Shown here: piece after piece, positions 47,982 to 63,223 of the stretch
Layout: each line of letters begins with the position of its first letter
Numbering within the stretch: position 1 is the stretch's first letter
Origin: Eleginops maclovinus
Lineage: Eukaryota; Chordata; Actinopteri; Perciformes; Eleginopidae
Direction of reading: 5' to 3'
Length of the DNA: 64,000 nucleotides
Assembly (NCBI RefSeq): GCF_036324505.1
Contig: NC_086363.1
Coordinates: 12,228,653 to 12,292,652, forward strand
Notes under the pieces: model-generated
Database searches by the model: none
The model's input: only the letters and a program-made list of their open reading frames with translations
What the model was told of the DNA's origin: nothing
Made by a program: the position numbers and the translations under genes

Positions 47982-48557
47982 TCCACAACCTTATACTGGT
48001 CTCCTACAACAGCTCTATCAATACCACATCACTCTCACAGATAGTAAATTAGTACCTGTCTGTTATTTGTCTGCCGTTGTCTTCATTAGTTTCGCCCCAA
48101 CACTCCCACCCAGCAGGATATATCACTGTCTGTTCTTCATTGCCTTCCAACTTTATTGCCCAAACCTGCTCCTGAACCCATCATGGTGGTTATTGAGATC
48201 AGTGTCCCTTGGAAACCTTTTCCATATGTAGAATGAGCTTTCACTTGCCTTTGCCTTTGTTTTTATTGAGAAATAATTTTTCTCATGGCTGCCTAATGAA
48301 CAATTCAAGTTGTCCATCATCATCATGAAGCTTCTTTCCAGTTATTAGTTTTCACTGAAGGGCGTAGCAGAGGCAGTGGATAGTTTCATTCCTCAATTTT
48401 AACTTAAACCCTTTTAATCCCTTGGGTATTTTTTGTAATTGGCAAATAAAGAACTGCTGTTTTTCAACACGTGCTAGTTAATATTTACAGTGTGCCATCC
48501 TTCATGTTGTTACAGCTTATATTGGACTGTATGTTGAGGACATTACCCTTTGCTCCT

Positions 48558-48559
<2 letters not shown>
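47982..48559. other. intergenic, no gene recognised
   Basis: No recognisable feature before the CA tract. Confidence 0.5.

Positions 48560-48620
<61 letters not shown>
48560..48620. repeat. (CA)n microsatellite
   Basis: About 30 CA units. Confidence 0.97.
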
Positions 48621-48621
<1 letters not shown>

Positions 48622-48696
48622 ATTCAGTTTCGACTGGTAAATGAATGCATATTTGATCGGAAGTCAGAGAGTTATGAATTATACACAAAGAAGCCT

Positions 48697-48998
48697 ACTT
48701 GGACTGGGAATCGTAGGGTCGCCGGTTCAAGTCCCCGACACAGACTTGAAATAAGGAAAGTGGACTGCTACTTGGAGAGGTCCCAGTTCACCTCCTAGGC
48801 CCTGCTGTGGTGCCCTTGAGCAAGGCACTGGACACCTCCAATCCCCCCTCCCCATTGCTCCCCGGGCGCTGCACAATAGCTGCCCACTGCTCCTAGTACT
48901 AGGATGGGTAAAATGCAGAGGACCAATTTCACTGTGTGCTCTGCTGTGTGCATGTATGTGACTAATAAAGAGGGTTTCATCCTCCGATTCTATCTTCT
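48697..48998 (+). mobile_element. tRNA-derived SINE, 5'-truncated young copy
   Basis: Begins inside the tRNA head (cttggactgggaatcgtagg) and then follows the 44637-44958 copy nearly base for base to the same tail. Confidence 0.85.
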
Positions 48999-49020
48999 AT
49001 CTACACAAAACATAAAAGGT

Positions 49021-49021
49021 G

Positions 49022-49061
<40 letters not shown>

Positions 49062-49068
49062 TGTGTGC
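49021..49068. repeat. (GCGT)n microsatellite
   Basis: About ten GTGC/GCGT units directly after the SINE; alternating purine-pyrimidine. Confidence 0.95.
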
Positions 49069-50308
49069 GAGGGCAAACATGGGGGCATTGGTTAAAAACT
49101 AGTACTGTCGGTCTGTTTGTGTCATAATTGCTATTGTGATTTTCATTTGGTGTCCTTTCACTTTCCTTGTATTTCATACGGAGCTTCTCGAAGTTACAAT
49201 TACTACAAACTGGAAAGCCGAAATGTGAGATCCGCTGTTTCTAGCAGTGTAGCTTTTCGTCGAGCAGATGTTTTTTTGGTTCTTCCACTATAGATGAACT
49301 CCAACAGAATATGACACACTGATCCACATTCCTTAGTGCTCAGTGTGTCCTATGTGCCTGAGTGGGTGCTCGACCACATGGATACATGAATTTTTCATAT
49401 ACATGAAAAGCATGACTGATACAAGCTTAAACCCTAACATAGATAGAAAAGTATTGAGATTGTCTCTAGGCTGTAGTATATTTGAAATGAACTTCTACAG
49501 TACCTACAGGCTGACCATAAGCAGAGTGGGTTTGTAGCTGTTCGGATCAGCCTCAAAAGAAAATACATATCTTTTAAAGCTATGCTAATGTTGTCAGATC
49601 GCTTACAGTGGGCTTTAAGGGTTCGTCGTGGCCACAAATCCAAAACAACAAGCTCAAAGAAGATACAAAAGCTTGATAGAGCTATATGCACCTGCAATGA
49701 CGAGTTTTAAAGTTTTTTTTTACCCTATCCATATAATCCAATGTGAATATACACGTTTTTGGGCATATTTTGTACTAATAAAGTACATCTTATCTTATTC
49801 ACTGTCAGCCTTTTGTAGTAATTACAAAAATGTGACGCTCCACTTCCTGCTTTTATTAACGAAGACTATCTTGGGTCTTCAGAAATCAATAAATACTACA
49901 CACGAGTGGTTTTTCAGCAGTTTTTGAAACGGTGCCATTTGGAAATGCAGTCTGTCATACATCAAACGGTACATCCTGAATATTTGTGTATCTCCATGTT
50001 CTCTATTTGTTTTTTATTTAGCTTTTTGTTCCACATCTGTTTCTGCTTTGCCGCACCTCTGATGTAGATTTCTATTACTTGAACAGTTGTTTTTTTTGTT
50101 TACTCTTCATGATGACATCCCATTGTAAACACCTGGGATGAACGCGGCTTATTTCTCCAGTGGATAATATTGTTACTGTAGTAACTAATGCTGCTTAATT
50201 ATAATTGAACAAACGTGTATGTGAGGCGAATGTCTCAGGAAGCTATAGGTATTGCTGCTTCCTATCTAAGGACTTCTCTGTTAAGATATAGAGGCACTTA
50301 TGGTTATT

Positions 50309-50357
<49 letters not shown>

Positions 50358-53301
50358 ACATTATGGTAGACAGTTGGAGACACGATGAGACTGATTCTTC
50401 TCTCATGTCTGCCACCCTCACTCTTAATGCTAATTGAGACAATTTCAATCCTGTCTCGTCCTCTAATTCCCTCTGCCTTTCTCCGTCCGCGCAAAGAAAA
50501 ACTTGGCCTCCGCTCTAACTCCGCGCTAAATTAAATCACACATTCATTATTTATATTTCCTCACGGATCCGAGTCATTATCGTCCACTCTGATCGAGTTA
50601 TATTAAAGACCCCTCTCATCTTTGTAAGAAACAAACCTGTATTTGGGACGTGGCCTGCTTGCCTCACATTCTTATTCTGTTGGAGGACAGGGTTACACAA
50701 ACTATAAAATATTTAAAATCATGTTCCTTATTTTCTTCCTGCTTTAACAGCCGAGCAAAAAGCCAATGCTTTCCCATGTTGTGCTATCCAAGCACATTAT
50801 TTTGTAGCTGTCATTTAGCTTTTTACGTGACCGACATATGCTGATCATAATCATGAAAATATGATAATTTATTGAGGTTGACAAGCCAGATCCAAATAAG
50901 CTAGGACAATATTTTGGCATCACATGACTCATTGTACTGTCGGGTAATGATGTGAATCACACAGAGCCTCCGTCTTATCCCTGAGTCATGCTATCTTTGC
51001 TAAAACACATGGATCCAGTTGGGTCCGAGGAGCAGTGCAGCCTCTAGGAGTCCGCTTATGGCTTTTTACAGTAGTGCTGTTTAAATAAATATAATAGACC
51101 TTCCCCAGATCTGGAACATAACGTTTGATCTGGATACCTAGGATCAAAATCAGATACCGTGTGGTGTCCTACCAGACAAATTCACGCCACAGGAAAACAC
51201 TGCAGAGGTTTTATTTGCACGCTAAATTGCAAATAACTGACTAACTTTGTGTTTCTTATAGCGATCTCTTTGCAAAAGCTTTTCTAATATACATGAAACC
51301 CAAAATAATATCTTCCTTGTCCTCAGACGTAGATGACTTGGTTCAGTTACTGCAGTTTTTTGGTGGCCCATTTCACTGATAACGTCCGTGTTCTGTTGAC
51401 TGCTAAAGGACAAAATATGACTTTTCTTATCGCCAGGCCTAGTTTGTGTCAGTTAAACCCAATTGTTACACCTTTAAACCATCACTACCAGCTTGTACTG
51501 TCCACCAAGTCATGGCGGAGTCATGGATTTATGTTATTTTTGCCAGTTTGTCAACCCACTGGCAGCATGTTAGAACAGAAACCAGGGATTGTGATGAGCG
51601 CGTGTTTGTTGTTCGGTTTTTCTTCGTCTTAGCTTATCTGGCTTTGGTCTTCTTCATCCATCTGCTTCAACATGTGAGGAGTTGTTTGTTCTGATGGACT
51701 GCTCCACGTCATGTTTTCTACTAAGAGGGTTTGTTTACAGACATGTCCCCCCCCCCCTGTTGGGTGGATTACATCTTGCCATACTCATCTAAACTCCATC
51801 ATAATGAAAGTGTTTTTGCCCTCGTGGTTTTTCCGTCTCTTTCCACGGTCGATGGTGAAAACCTGGTTCAGTAGAGTGCAAATGCTTCTCAGTTGTGTGT
51901 CACTCTTTAAAAAAAAACCTTTAATATACAAATCTGACATATGGAAGGAGAAAGCAGAATGATGCTTCCATATAAAGCCCACAGGGTGACTGGTTTGAGT
52001 ATAAAAATGAAATGAATCACCAGATCTCTGCCCAATTGAATGTCTAAAAGTGAGACAGCTTCCTCATCCAGTATTATCAGGGAATATTTCCTACAAGAAT
52101 AGTGTTTCAGAGAGTTGAACAATCTTAAAGCTAGCCTCAAAGCAAATATGGACTCATTTTTATTTGTTTCACAGCTTATTTCAAACATAAAGGTAATTAT
52201 CTCTTTGACCAACATAGTTCCCAGTAATACGCTGTAGAACTAATGAATGATAAATAGCCGCTAATTTTCGTAAAAAAACATTTCAGAATAACTGGGTCAC
52301 AACTCATTTAAAGACATTAGTGCACTAAGGAGGATTTAGCAATATTTGAATCAGAAGATAATCACGGTTGCTGAGCTGTTTGGAGACTGTGAGCCACGCC
52401 CACACTGTCCTAATGAGCCGATTAATGTGTAATTCTTCATCAAGCAGACATGGAGTGATGTAGCATCCAATTAGAAACTTCTTCTGTCCAAGTTAGACTG
52501 TTCCCTCTTCTGCAGTCAGGGAGCCGCTGCTGCCTCAACGCCAAAAAAAAGAGAGCATGAGGAGAAGTGTATTCCCTCAGGCCATCTGGGTCTTTCTTTT
52601 ATCTTTCACTTATTTGAGAATATTGATCAGCGCAGCTTTAAAGCTTTAATAATTTGCGATTTCCAACTAGTCCTTTAAACTTCAATCGTATAAAAGAGCA
52701 CTTTGAAAATGTGTGTGTGTCTGCTATCTCCGATCTATAACACAGTTTTTAAACAAGATACATGACTGATGAGCCTAATTAAGCTGGTCAGAGCGAGAAT
52801 AGAGGAGGGACGGAAGGGCGGGAATAGCTGGAGAGGAAAGGACAGAAGCACGAACTTGGAGAGACGATAGGACGAGAAGAACAGCGAGGGAGCCACATAT
52901 GGGAAAACGGAGAGAAGGATAACAATTAAAAAGAGAGAGAGAGAAGAAGAGAGAAGCAGCAGGAGGAGGGTAAGTGCCCTGAGGTCGCTCCTTTAACCAG
53001 CACTAATTTAATTGGCTCGTTAAGAAGGATGTGGGATGCTTCCTCTTGATTGGTTGAGTAGGCAGATGATGTCTGCAGAGACAGGAAATGCAGGAGGGGG
53101 CGTTTAAACTTCGGACACACAAGGAGTCACACAGATGGACACACACAGACAATAACATAATACAGCACATTTGCTCTCACACACACAGGCCACATTTAGA
53201 TCCACGTGTGTATGGGTGTGTGAAATATTATAGTAATACACACTTGTATTAAGATGAAGAGGCACTAAATTATACACACATTTTATTTTTAACTCTCAAT
53301 C

Positions 53302-53302
<1 letters not shown>
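49069..53302. other. intergenic, no gene recognised
   Basis: Only a GT tract (50310-50355) stands out. No splice-bounded coding exon supported. Confidence 0.5.
50310..50355. repeat. (GT)n microsatellite
   Basis: About 23 GT units. Confidence 0.97.
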
Positions 53303-53550
<248 letters not shown>

Positions 53551-56500
53551 TTAGAGAGAAAGCTTTTAGTTTGCTGACTCCTAAGAGCCTGACAGGTCCC
53601 ACTCGGAGACCACAAACACGCACACAAAGCAGAAAACACACTCTCAGTTAGTTGTGTGACCTCTCTGTCAATCTACCCACGCTCGCCTTCTCTCCACCCA
53701 TGGATGCATCCATCCACGATCCTCCAGAATGCCTTAATTTCCCATGAGTCTCTCTTCCTCTCTCTCTCTCTGCTCCTCCTGTCCTTTTAGCGCTTGCAAA
53801 CATTACAGCATCTGATCAAATCGGATGAATTGCTATTTTTCTCCACACTTTATATTTGTACCCATGTTTGCTTAATTCAAACTTGAATTTGTTTAGGCAA
53901 ACTTCTGAGAGAAAGGCTGGAATGTGTAGACGGCACATGTATGTATCTAAACATTTATGTCTAGCACAAAAATTCAACAAAAAAAGCCTTGTTGGATGAT
54001 CAAAATCTGTTGTGAGTGTTGGTTTAGAATGAGAAAGATTGATGGAAGGAACATTTACTGTAGTTGCATTCCTGTTTATCTGCATTCATGTGCATCTGTA
54101 CATTATCTGGACGTTAACATTTCATCATGGGCATTTACATCTGATCTAAATAAGCTTTTTTTAATTATCTACAGTATGCCTGATCTGATCTCAGTTTACA
54201 AATAAGCTATGACGAGCTTGCAGACTTTGTATTCCCTAAGCCAAGAACCAAATACTGCTGTTTTGGAAGTACAAGTTCTTATGTTGCTCCGGAAATAGTT
54301 TTGTGAAGTGACCTTTCAACTTTTCACACAGGAATATGGCCACAAGGAATAGTCTGATATTTCAAGCCAAGAAACAGTTCAGAAGCAGAACATGAACTCC
54401 TGTAGAGCTGAACATTGTTTTATTTTATAGAGTAAATTAACAATATGTTTACTGTCAAACCTTAGAGGTACTGGTAGGCACATTTTGTTTCCACAAAAGC
54501 CCAGGCTAGTTATTTCCCCTTGCTCCGCTCAACTCACTAAGAAATGTCCAGTTTGTCTTTGAGAATAAGCCCGAACGACGCATCCTGAAGGGGATAGGAC
54601 ACAGACCATTGAACTGCAATGCTACCAAATAAGGCAAAATACCAAAAATATATGGCAAAAAATACCGTACCCAGATTAAAGGGGCACCTTCCACTGAATT
54701 CATTTTTTAAAGTTTTATCAGCAAGAGTTGTCTTCTGCCTGTGAAGAGAGTTTAATAGAGAGTTTAAATGGATTAAAAACAACACAAATGATGTCATCAC
54801 AGTTTAGAAACTACAATAGCAACAAAACATGCGATTGTATTGCATTATGGGAATGTAGGATCAAATGTTTTTGGGCCTAAACTAATACCACAGACCAAGA
54901 TTCAAGACATCTTCACATAGATTTTGATCATTCCCATCTATACATTCTGGAAGTGCAAAACAAAGCTGTGGGAGTACTCCTTTAAACACTTAGTATCCAG
55001 ATAAGGTATCCAAATTGGAAAAGCAGGTGTAAATGTGTTTTCTTGAGTTTGATTGATGATGTTATTTTCCAAAACAGACATATAGCAGCAGCAGCATAAC
55101 TGAAAGCAATAATGTGAACAACAAATAACGGAGACGGCTCGACTCTGACAGCTTTATCTTTTGTACCAATTGTGAACTCATAAAGGTTCTCATTAGCTGC
55201 TCTCTCTTCTTGCATGTCTGAATAGCACTCACGGAAGAGCGTGTGAGATGATATCACCGTCTGCCTCTCTGCTCTCCGCTCATGTTGGAGCCGGTTTCTA
55301 CTATCGTGACCTTGCAGAGAAGAGGAAGGAGGATACTAGTGGGAGACAAGGAAGGGATTACAGAGGTACAGTATAGTGAGAAGGGAGAAACCAAGGGGAG
55401 AGAAACATAATCTGTGAGTAGAGGGGGAATAAACGGGCAGGCAATAATTGAGAAGAAGAGAAGAGACAAGGTGATGGTGACAGAGCGTGGGGGAAAGAAA
55501 GAGACCACGAGAGAGAAAAAGAAACAGATGGGAGGAGAAATAGAAAACAGGGACTTTATTTAGAAAGGAATATGGAGCAGATGCAAAGCCCACCGGTGAC
55601 TCACCTGATGGCTGTGTGTGTGTGATGAGCATTGCTGTGCAGGCTTTAGGTTCTCTGCTAAGCACCATTAAAACATTTGTATGGATCCCAATATCAGTGT
55701 CGGATAAATGTGATTATAAACTTTAGATGAGTTAAAAAGACTTTCAAAGACTTCTGAACCCTGCTACTTATCTCTGCTTGAGGCTGTAGTTAGTATTATT
55801 TACTATAACATAATAAACCTGAGTCGTTTCCAGATGTACAGTTGTTTGTTCCCCCACAGAAAGAGAAAGACGGTGTTCAGGTCCCGCCTTTTCACTTTTT
55901 AAAACTCCCTTAGAAGTAGAATCAAATTAAAGAGTGCTCTGCTGAATCAATACAGCGCTCTATTAAATTCCAGTTTTTAATACCTTCTGTTAAATTATTT
56001 CAAAATGACAAAGGTCGGGAGTTTTGCAGCATCAATCCCACCTCTCTCGTATAAAGTACTGCACATAAAACAAAAACGATGTAATGAGTTTGGACACTAA
56101 AAGGCTTTGAAGATAAAACAGGAAAGGTCAAAACCAGCTTTGGAGCCTGAAAGCTGTGATTTATATTTTTGCTGCAGAATGCTAGTATCACTGAGTACTT
56201 CTCCCTCCCAGCATCTGGTGACTTCATTGCCGGTGGAAGGATGCTCCAGGCTAACAGCACGCTATAAATTATTACTTCAGTCTGCCGTGTATCCTTCTTT
56301 ACTACTGACGCTTTTCAATTCCTCTTAAGACTGATGGCATATGTATGGAAGCAAGTGGCCTCCTCTCTGCCTTTATTTAGAACAGCATAGAAAAGATGAA
56401 TATAGCACGCCACATCGTTTTTACTCCCCACCGGCAGAGCTTGGCAAAATAAAGGTCAATTGTGTTATATAAATGTTGTTGACCTTACCTGATCCGTCCA

Positions 56501-57988
56501 TTATCGCTGTGAGAGCAGCAGCCAATTGGATTAGCTCCATAATAACAGCTCTATGCTACTGTTTCGATTGTTCTTCTCTTGCCTCCATTAAATGCCCAGC
56601 TGTTCCAGGTTGTATTGTTTTCAAAAGCTCAATTTGTGCGTGTGAGTTTAGTCGTCAGGCAGGGGTCCAGAGCACATCTCGGGGCTGCTATGGCAACTAG
56701 GCTGCCCCCCCACTGCTGCCTCATGGCAAGAGCACAACACATGGATAGATGCTCTAACACTGGAAATAACGCCACAGTGCTGCTCCAGTGACACACACTG
56801 CAGGGAGACTCAGTTTTCTGCTTAATTACCCAGGATTCAACGCTAGGGAACAAGGAAGGACTGGGGTCAATATGACATACAGATAACATGGCAATGAGGC
56901 GATTTTAATAGCAATGACCTATGCATTCAGTCAGCTGAACCTGTGGTTAAGAGAGTCTCCCCCTGTGTTCTGTAGTAGATTAACTTCCTCATCAAGTGAG
57001 TGAGTCTGATTTGATTTTCAATAAGTCCGGCCAGTTTGTAAGACAGTTTCCTGTCAGTACAGTGTTGAAAAAATGAAGAAATCCTGTACGATAAAATAAA
57101 CATTTCCTGTTGTTCCTTCCTTATCAGAAAATATGAATAATTGAGCATTCACCGCTCGACAAACCAATATGTTTCTGTCTAGATGACTCACTTCCATCAC
57201 TAATTCAGCGCCGCTCATCCCAAAACCACGGCGCGTTGCTATTATCCGTGGCAGCTGTGCTAATCCAGGTCGCTCTCGTGGTAGCCATCCTCCTCGGCTA
57301 ATATGCAAACCGTTCAATTTTACCTTCCAGATGTGTCTAACTCCATTTCCAATGGCCCGAAAGAAGGTATCAAAAATCAGTCCTCTCTCAGCCTCACATA
57401 ACCACAGAGAGCTCACCTGGGCCTCAGGTTTTCAAAGTTATTCATTTCCAATAATGTGGATATCTATATGGGATCTTGGTAGACTCTGTGATGTTTAATT
57501 TTTATCTTTGGGCGCCTCTGTGTGTATGCATCTTTGTGCACTTCATTCAATCTCTTTCCTTTCTTCACTATTAATTTCAAAACTCATCACCAAACAATGA
57601 TTTTGAAATATTTTCTTTTCTGTTCCTTTTGAACCAGAACTCCGCCTCACAGGTTATTTGTAGCACCCTTGCCTCTGTGTGTCCACACCCTGTCTTTGGC
57701 TTTCAGCTACAAGCTCATCGGTGCCTACAGAAGACATGGACTCAAATATTCAGTTTTATATTTAGCGAAACCAGCTGTCCATTTCAGGCTGTGGGTCTGA
57801 TGATTGACAGTTGGTACAAATATAATTCTGCCTAAAGGATTGGTGGTTCCCTAATATGTCTTCCAGATATGTCATATGGATTTCACTACAGTTATTTGGA
57901 CAGTTGGTTCTGACAGAAATACCTCAACATCTGCTTGATGGATCTGGACACATTCAAAGTCCCCAGACAGTAGATCTTAATGACTTTT
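53551..57988. other. intergenic, no gene recognised
   Basis: Mixed sequence, purine-rich at 55310-55560. No convincing exon. Confidence 0.5.
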
Positions 57989-58560
57989 GCCCCTTTTCCA
58001 CCAATCTGGTTCCAAACCCGTTCTTGTGCTTTTCTGGTGCTTATCTGGTTCTACTCTGTAGCACCACTTGTGTTTCCACCGCTCAGAGTTGAGCTGCGTC
58101 ATTGCGTCATCGTTGCGCATGACGCAACCGCTTACCTGCCTGCTTATGACACCCACAAGGCGCGATAAACCCTCACATCGTTAACAACAACAATGGCGGA
58201 TTGTAATGAACAATGCTCATGTCGCTCTTGCTTCCTCTTGCGTGGACCAAATCCTGAGGGCGTAATTTGTTTCTTCAGCATTCCACTGCTGCTTTAGTTT
58301 GGTGGCATCCATCCTGGTTCGTCGTTGTGTGTGTTGCTGAACAAAACTTGTGGCATTTTGTGGTTGTTGAGTTTAATCCCGCCTCTGACGTAAGCATGAC
58401 ATATTGGTTCTTGGTTCTTGCCAGGCAGCCAAGTGGGGCCAGCTAAGAACCAGTTTTGGTGTTTAGAGCAGGCCCCGCTGCGGTGGAAACAGGAAGAACC
58501 AGAGCTTAATCAGGTTCTAGCACGGAACCGTCCCTGGAACCGGTTTGGTGGAAAAGGGGC
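57989..58560. mobile_element. DNA transposon relic with about 24-bp terminal inverted repeats
   Basis: Left end gccccttttccaccaatctg gttc, right end gaaccggtttggtggaaaag gggc: inverted, about two mismatches. 572 bp, no transposase. Inner half-copies (gaaccagttttggtg, ggtggaaacaggaagaacca) repeat the terminal motif. Confidence 0.8.
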
Positions 58561-59756
<1,196 letters not shown>

Positions 59757-59869
59757 CAAACAGCTGTGGAGCATATGATAATTCAGGATGACTCATCCAG
59801 ACCTTTGCTTATTATTTTGTATGCAAGGGGACAACGAAAGAGAAAGAAAGAAAGACAAAGGAATTAGGG

Positions 59870-59983
<114 letters not shown>

Positions 59984-62128
59984 CTTCATATACCCAGGAG
60001 ATGCTGTTGCCTCTCAGTGACCCCTAAGTGTCGCTTCTATGTGTGAATCCTTGCGTAGGATTCGGTGTTGGTTGAAAACACAAAAACACCTTTCAGTGAA
60101 AATACAATTTATTTTAAACATTTACCAATAAACTGCTTTGGAACCGGTATATGGAACTCTCTGCTAAGAGTCCTTCACACAAAAAAGGCTCCATCGATGT
60201 TTAATCATTCAACATGTGTTGCATTTAAGGTAGCACAGAGAACGTTAGAAGTACATTGACTAATCTGTTCAAATGTATCTTTAGGCATCATAAAAGCTCA
60301 CATACTGAAGATAGAAAGAGCAGTGTCTTCAGATATTCAGTTTGGGACGACATGTTAACAAAATACGCTGAGACATTATTACTATGTTGCTCAGTAGCTG
60401 AATTCCTGATTTCCAAACTGCAATCATTAGCACATGGTAAATATCGTCCCAGAGAAAATAAATAAATATAAAAGCAACACGGTATGGCTCACATTTTAAA
60501 GTCCAACCAAAGCAGGGAAGATAATAGGATTTCCACCCTGCGAACTTATTAGGAGGGAATGTGTGTTTGGCCGCTCTTCCGACATGAACAAGATGTGCTT
60601 TTTTTAATTGTATAAAAGGGAGCAGGGAAGCTAATGTTGGTTGGTGATAAAGAGCAGATATGTATGCTGTAACAGACAAGAAAAATGGTACTTAAGTTCA
60701 GTTGGACTTTACTTTTTCAGCTGGACGGATTTACAGATAACACAAGATAATTTGCTGATTGCTAGAATGCAATGGCAGTCTGATACACACACATAATCTG
60801 ATATCTGTTTAAAGTATAGGGTTTTTTTTCGAAGTAGAGCCCAAAATATATTGATCGACTTAAAATGAACCAATCGCTATTCTCTAAAGTCATTTATCAA
60901 ACTGAAATTCCTTAGATGTGATTTGCTATTTTGTCATCATTTCACGTTTCATAGAATATTATTGAAAATAATTACAGCCCTGATTTCTCATCCTTTTGGC
61001 TGTCCTCTAGTCTATTAATATTCACATATTAGGACTTCCTCTAATACTGAATAGGTTTGGGACTAAGTCAACAAAAATGATCAACACATGGGTAATAGAA
61101 TGCGTATCCTGAGTGAAGTCAATAAATGGAACAAACTCAAGATGCCTGCAGCACAGCCAAAGACTGTTACTTGTCGTTTTCAGTAGCGGACTATAAACTT
61201 TACTGAAGTTCACGGAGAAATGGCAGCAACACTGTGACTGCAGAGCAATATGGACTCTGTTATTGTATTCTATAGCCTGGAGGGTCTTGATACAACTTAT
61301 ATCTTGGCTCTAGCTTATTGACGTTTTAGTAACTGCTTTTGTCCAAACTATGTGGATCTATAACAAACAAACAAACATTAAGCACCTTCAAAACACATAC
61401 TTTACCACTATATCTATGTGTTTCGGACCTTGCAGTTAGCCAATCATGGTCTCCTGTGTTAACACCATCACCATCAGTTGAATATGCCATCAGTCTATAT
61501 AACCATTGTTAGCACTTTGTATTTTTGTTTTCAAAGGTTCCCTACAAGGAAAGATCATTAAAATAACTTTTTTAAATCTTTCTGATAATAAACAGCTCCT
61601 GCTCATTTCTCAGGTTGTGCCTGGATCTTCTTTCTTTTATAAAAGATTCCCCTTTGCTTCACTGCCACCTGCTTAGAAAGAAACCTTGTAACACTTTACG
61701 AAAAAGCAATTTCCAAAACCAGTTATAATGAAACAGCAGGGAAGTCTCAAAGTTGAGAACCTGTTGAAATACTTTCTAGAACTACTCTTTTATAAAGTAG
61801 AATTGTAATGTTATGTAATTAATTTTCATTGATCCCTGTTGGGAGCGTGTCTTTCCTGGGAACTCACAGGTCAGGGTCGGATACAGAACAGCACCTCCAG
61901 ACCTGGCACAGCAGGCATTCAGCCGACATGAGGCCTGAACCTTTTGATTTTTGAAAATTGGTCCATCACCCCTTACTCTCCAGTCCGCTGCTCAAATAGT
62001 TTCTTTCAAACCACATTTGAGTTTATCCTTTCTCGGGTACAGCTGTTAAACTCATCAGTTTCCCCCTGAAACAAACGGACTGTACACTCAGTTTACAGAA
62101 CATGACAGGAACCTTTAGTTCCGCGTCT
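59984..62128. other. intergenic and tmem200a 3' UTR
   Basis: The part nearest 62128 must contain the tmem200a 3' UTR on the minus strand, but I could not place its polyadenylation signal. Otherwise AT-rich, no gene recognised. Confidence 0.5.
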
Positions 62129-63223
62129 TCAGAACCGAGTCTCCGAGTTGCCCCTCTTCAGCGTGCTCCTGTTAAAGTCGTCGTGCTCAAAACTCAGATT
62201 GTTATGCGACCTGGATATCATTAGCAGCTTGTCCCGCTTGCTGTAGTCGCGCCTAACGGACGCATCTAACAGCCGCTCGCCTTGGTCCTCCCTATCCTCC
62301 AGCCGCTCGTAGCCTTTACTGCTGAGGCGGTTGCCTCCGTTGCTACGGCAGCTGTTGCTACGGTCGAGACGGGGCCAGCTGGGGTGTTTCCGCTGCTCCG
62401 GGTGAACGCTGAGCATGCTCGGCCCGCGCTCCAGATCCAGAGATTTGGAGTGACTGCCGAGCATGTGCAAGGAGGAGTTGGAGCCAAAGTCGCTCCTTGC
62501 TGCTCCCGGGGAGAGCCAGCAGCCTGAGGTAGAGGAGGGCGCGGGTGAGAGGGAGCAAGAGGAGACGGAGGAACAGTAGGAGGAAGAGGAGGCTGAGTTA
62601 CTCCGGTGTAAGCCCGGCGGTTTGGAGGCCTTGGCAACAGATGGTACAGGAACCACCAAAGACTCCATGGAGCTCAGAGGCTTTGACCTCTTCCCATCCC
62701 TCCGCTCTCTTCCTCTGTCTTCCTCAGTGATCGCCTCCATCTCCGGTTCGTCAATAACACAGTTGTTGAGTTTTATAACCGGGAGAGTAAACGCAGAGAT
62801 CGAGGAGGAGACAATAGAGCGCGCATGGTGTCCACCTTTCTCCCCATCTCCGTCCACCGACCACTGGTGGCGCACCGCATCCGAGTGAGCCCTCCCGAGC
62901 CCCGGGCCGCCGTAAGAGCGATCCTTGTAGAGCGGCGCCAGCAGCCCCGCAAAGCTACAATCCAACTTAGCCTGCCCCCCTTGTCGGTAATACTCCTCGT
63001 CCCCTAGCAGCACCTCCTCCTCTTCCGCCGAGCCTCCGGCCCGATTGGAGAACGCCAGGAGGGAGTTGCTGCCCAATCGTCCTGCGTTATCAGCTCCAAA
63101 CGTTCGCAGATCCCCAACTTCCCTTGCAAAGGCGCTGTTGCTGTGATGGTGTTGCTTCTGCTCTTTCTGCCTGAGGCGATGGATGTCAATGACGGTGGAG
63201 TACATGTCTCTCATGTGGATTAT
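62129..63223 (-). CDS. tmem200a: transmembrane protein 200A, C-terminal exon
   Basis: Read on the minus strand: acceptor ttctcttttgcaccag before 63223, then 364 codons and TGA at 62131-62129. It begins IIHMRDMYSTVIDIHRLRQK right after the second membrane helix, conserved in the TMEM200 family. Further family marks: FAGLLAPLYKDRSYG, SAFTLPVIKLNNCVIDEPEM, and the C-terminus SHNNLSFEHDDFNRSTLKRG NSETRF. The middle is Ser-rich and low-complexity, probably a disordered cytoplasmic tail. The frame is also open upstream to an ATG at 63373, but that part is intron. TMEM200A rather than B or C is chosen from the C-terminus and from the epb41l2 neighbourhood. Cellular function is poorly known. Confidence 0.93.
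   Translation of the reverse strand: MIHMRDMYSTVIDIHRLRQKEQKQHHHSNSAFAREVGDLRTFGADNAGRLGSNSLLAFSNRAGGSAEEEEVLLGDEEYYRQGGQAKLDCSFAGLLAPLYKDRSYGGPGLGRAHSDAVRHQWSVDGDGEKGGHHARSIVSSSISAFTLPVIKLNNCVIDEPEMEAITEEDRGRERRDGKRSKPLSSMESLVVPVPSVAKASKPPGLHRSNSASSSSYCSSVSSCSLSPAPSSTSGCWLSPGAARSDFGSNSSLHMLGSHSKSLDLERGPSMLSVHPEQRKHPSWPRLDRSNSCRSNGGNRLSSKGYERLEDREDQGERLLDASVRRDYSKRDKLLMISRSHNNLSFEHDDFNRSTLKRGNSETRF

Noticed and set aside
55254..55668. overlapping minus-strand frames rich in Phe/Leu/Ser
   Set aside because: Caused by a purine-rich block on the + strand; no splice or homology support.
62282..63007. several + strand frames opposite tmem200a
   Set aside because: GC-rich antisense shadows of a conserved coding exon.
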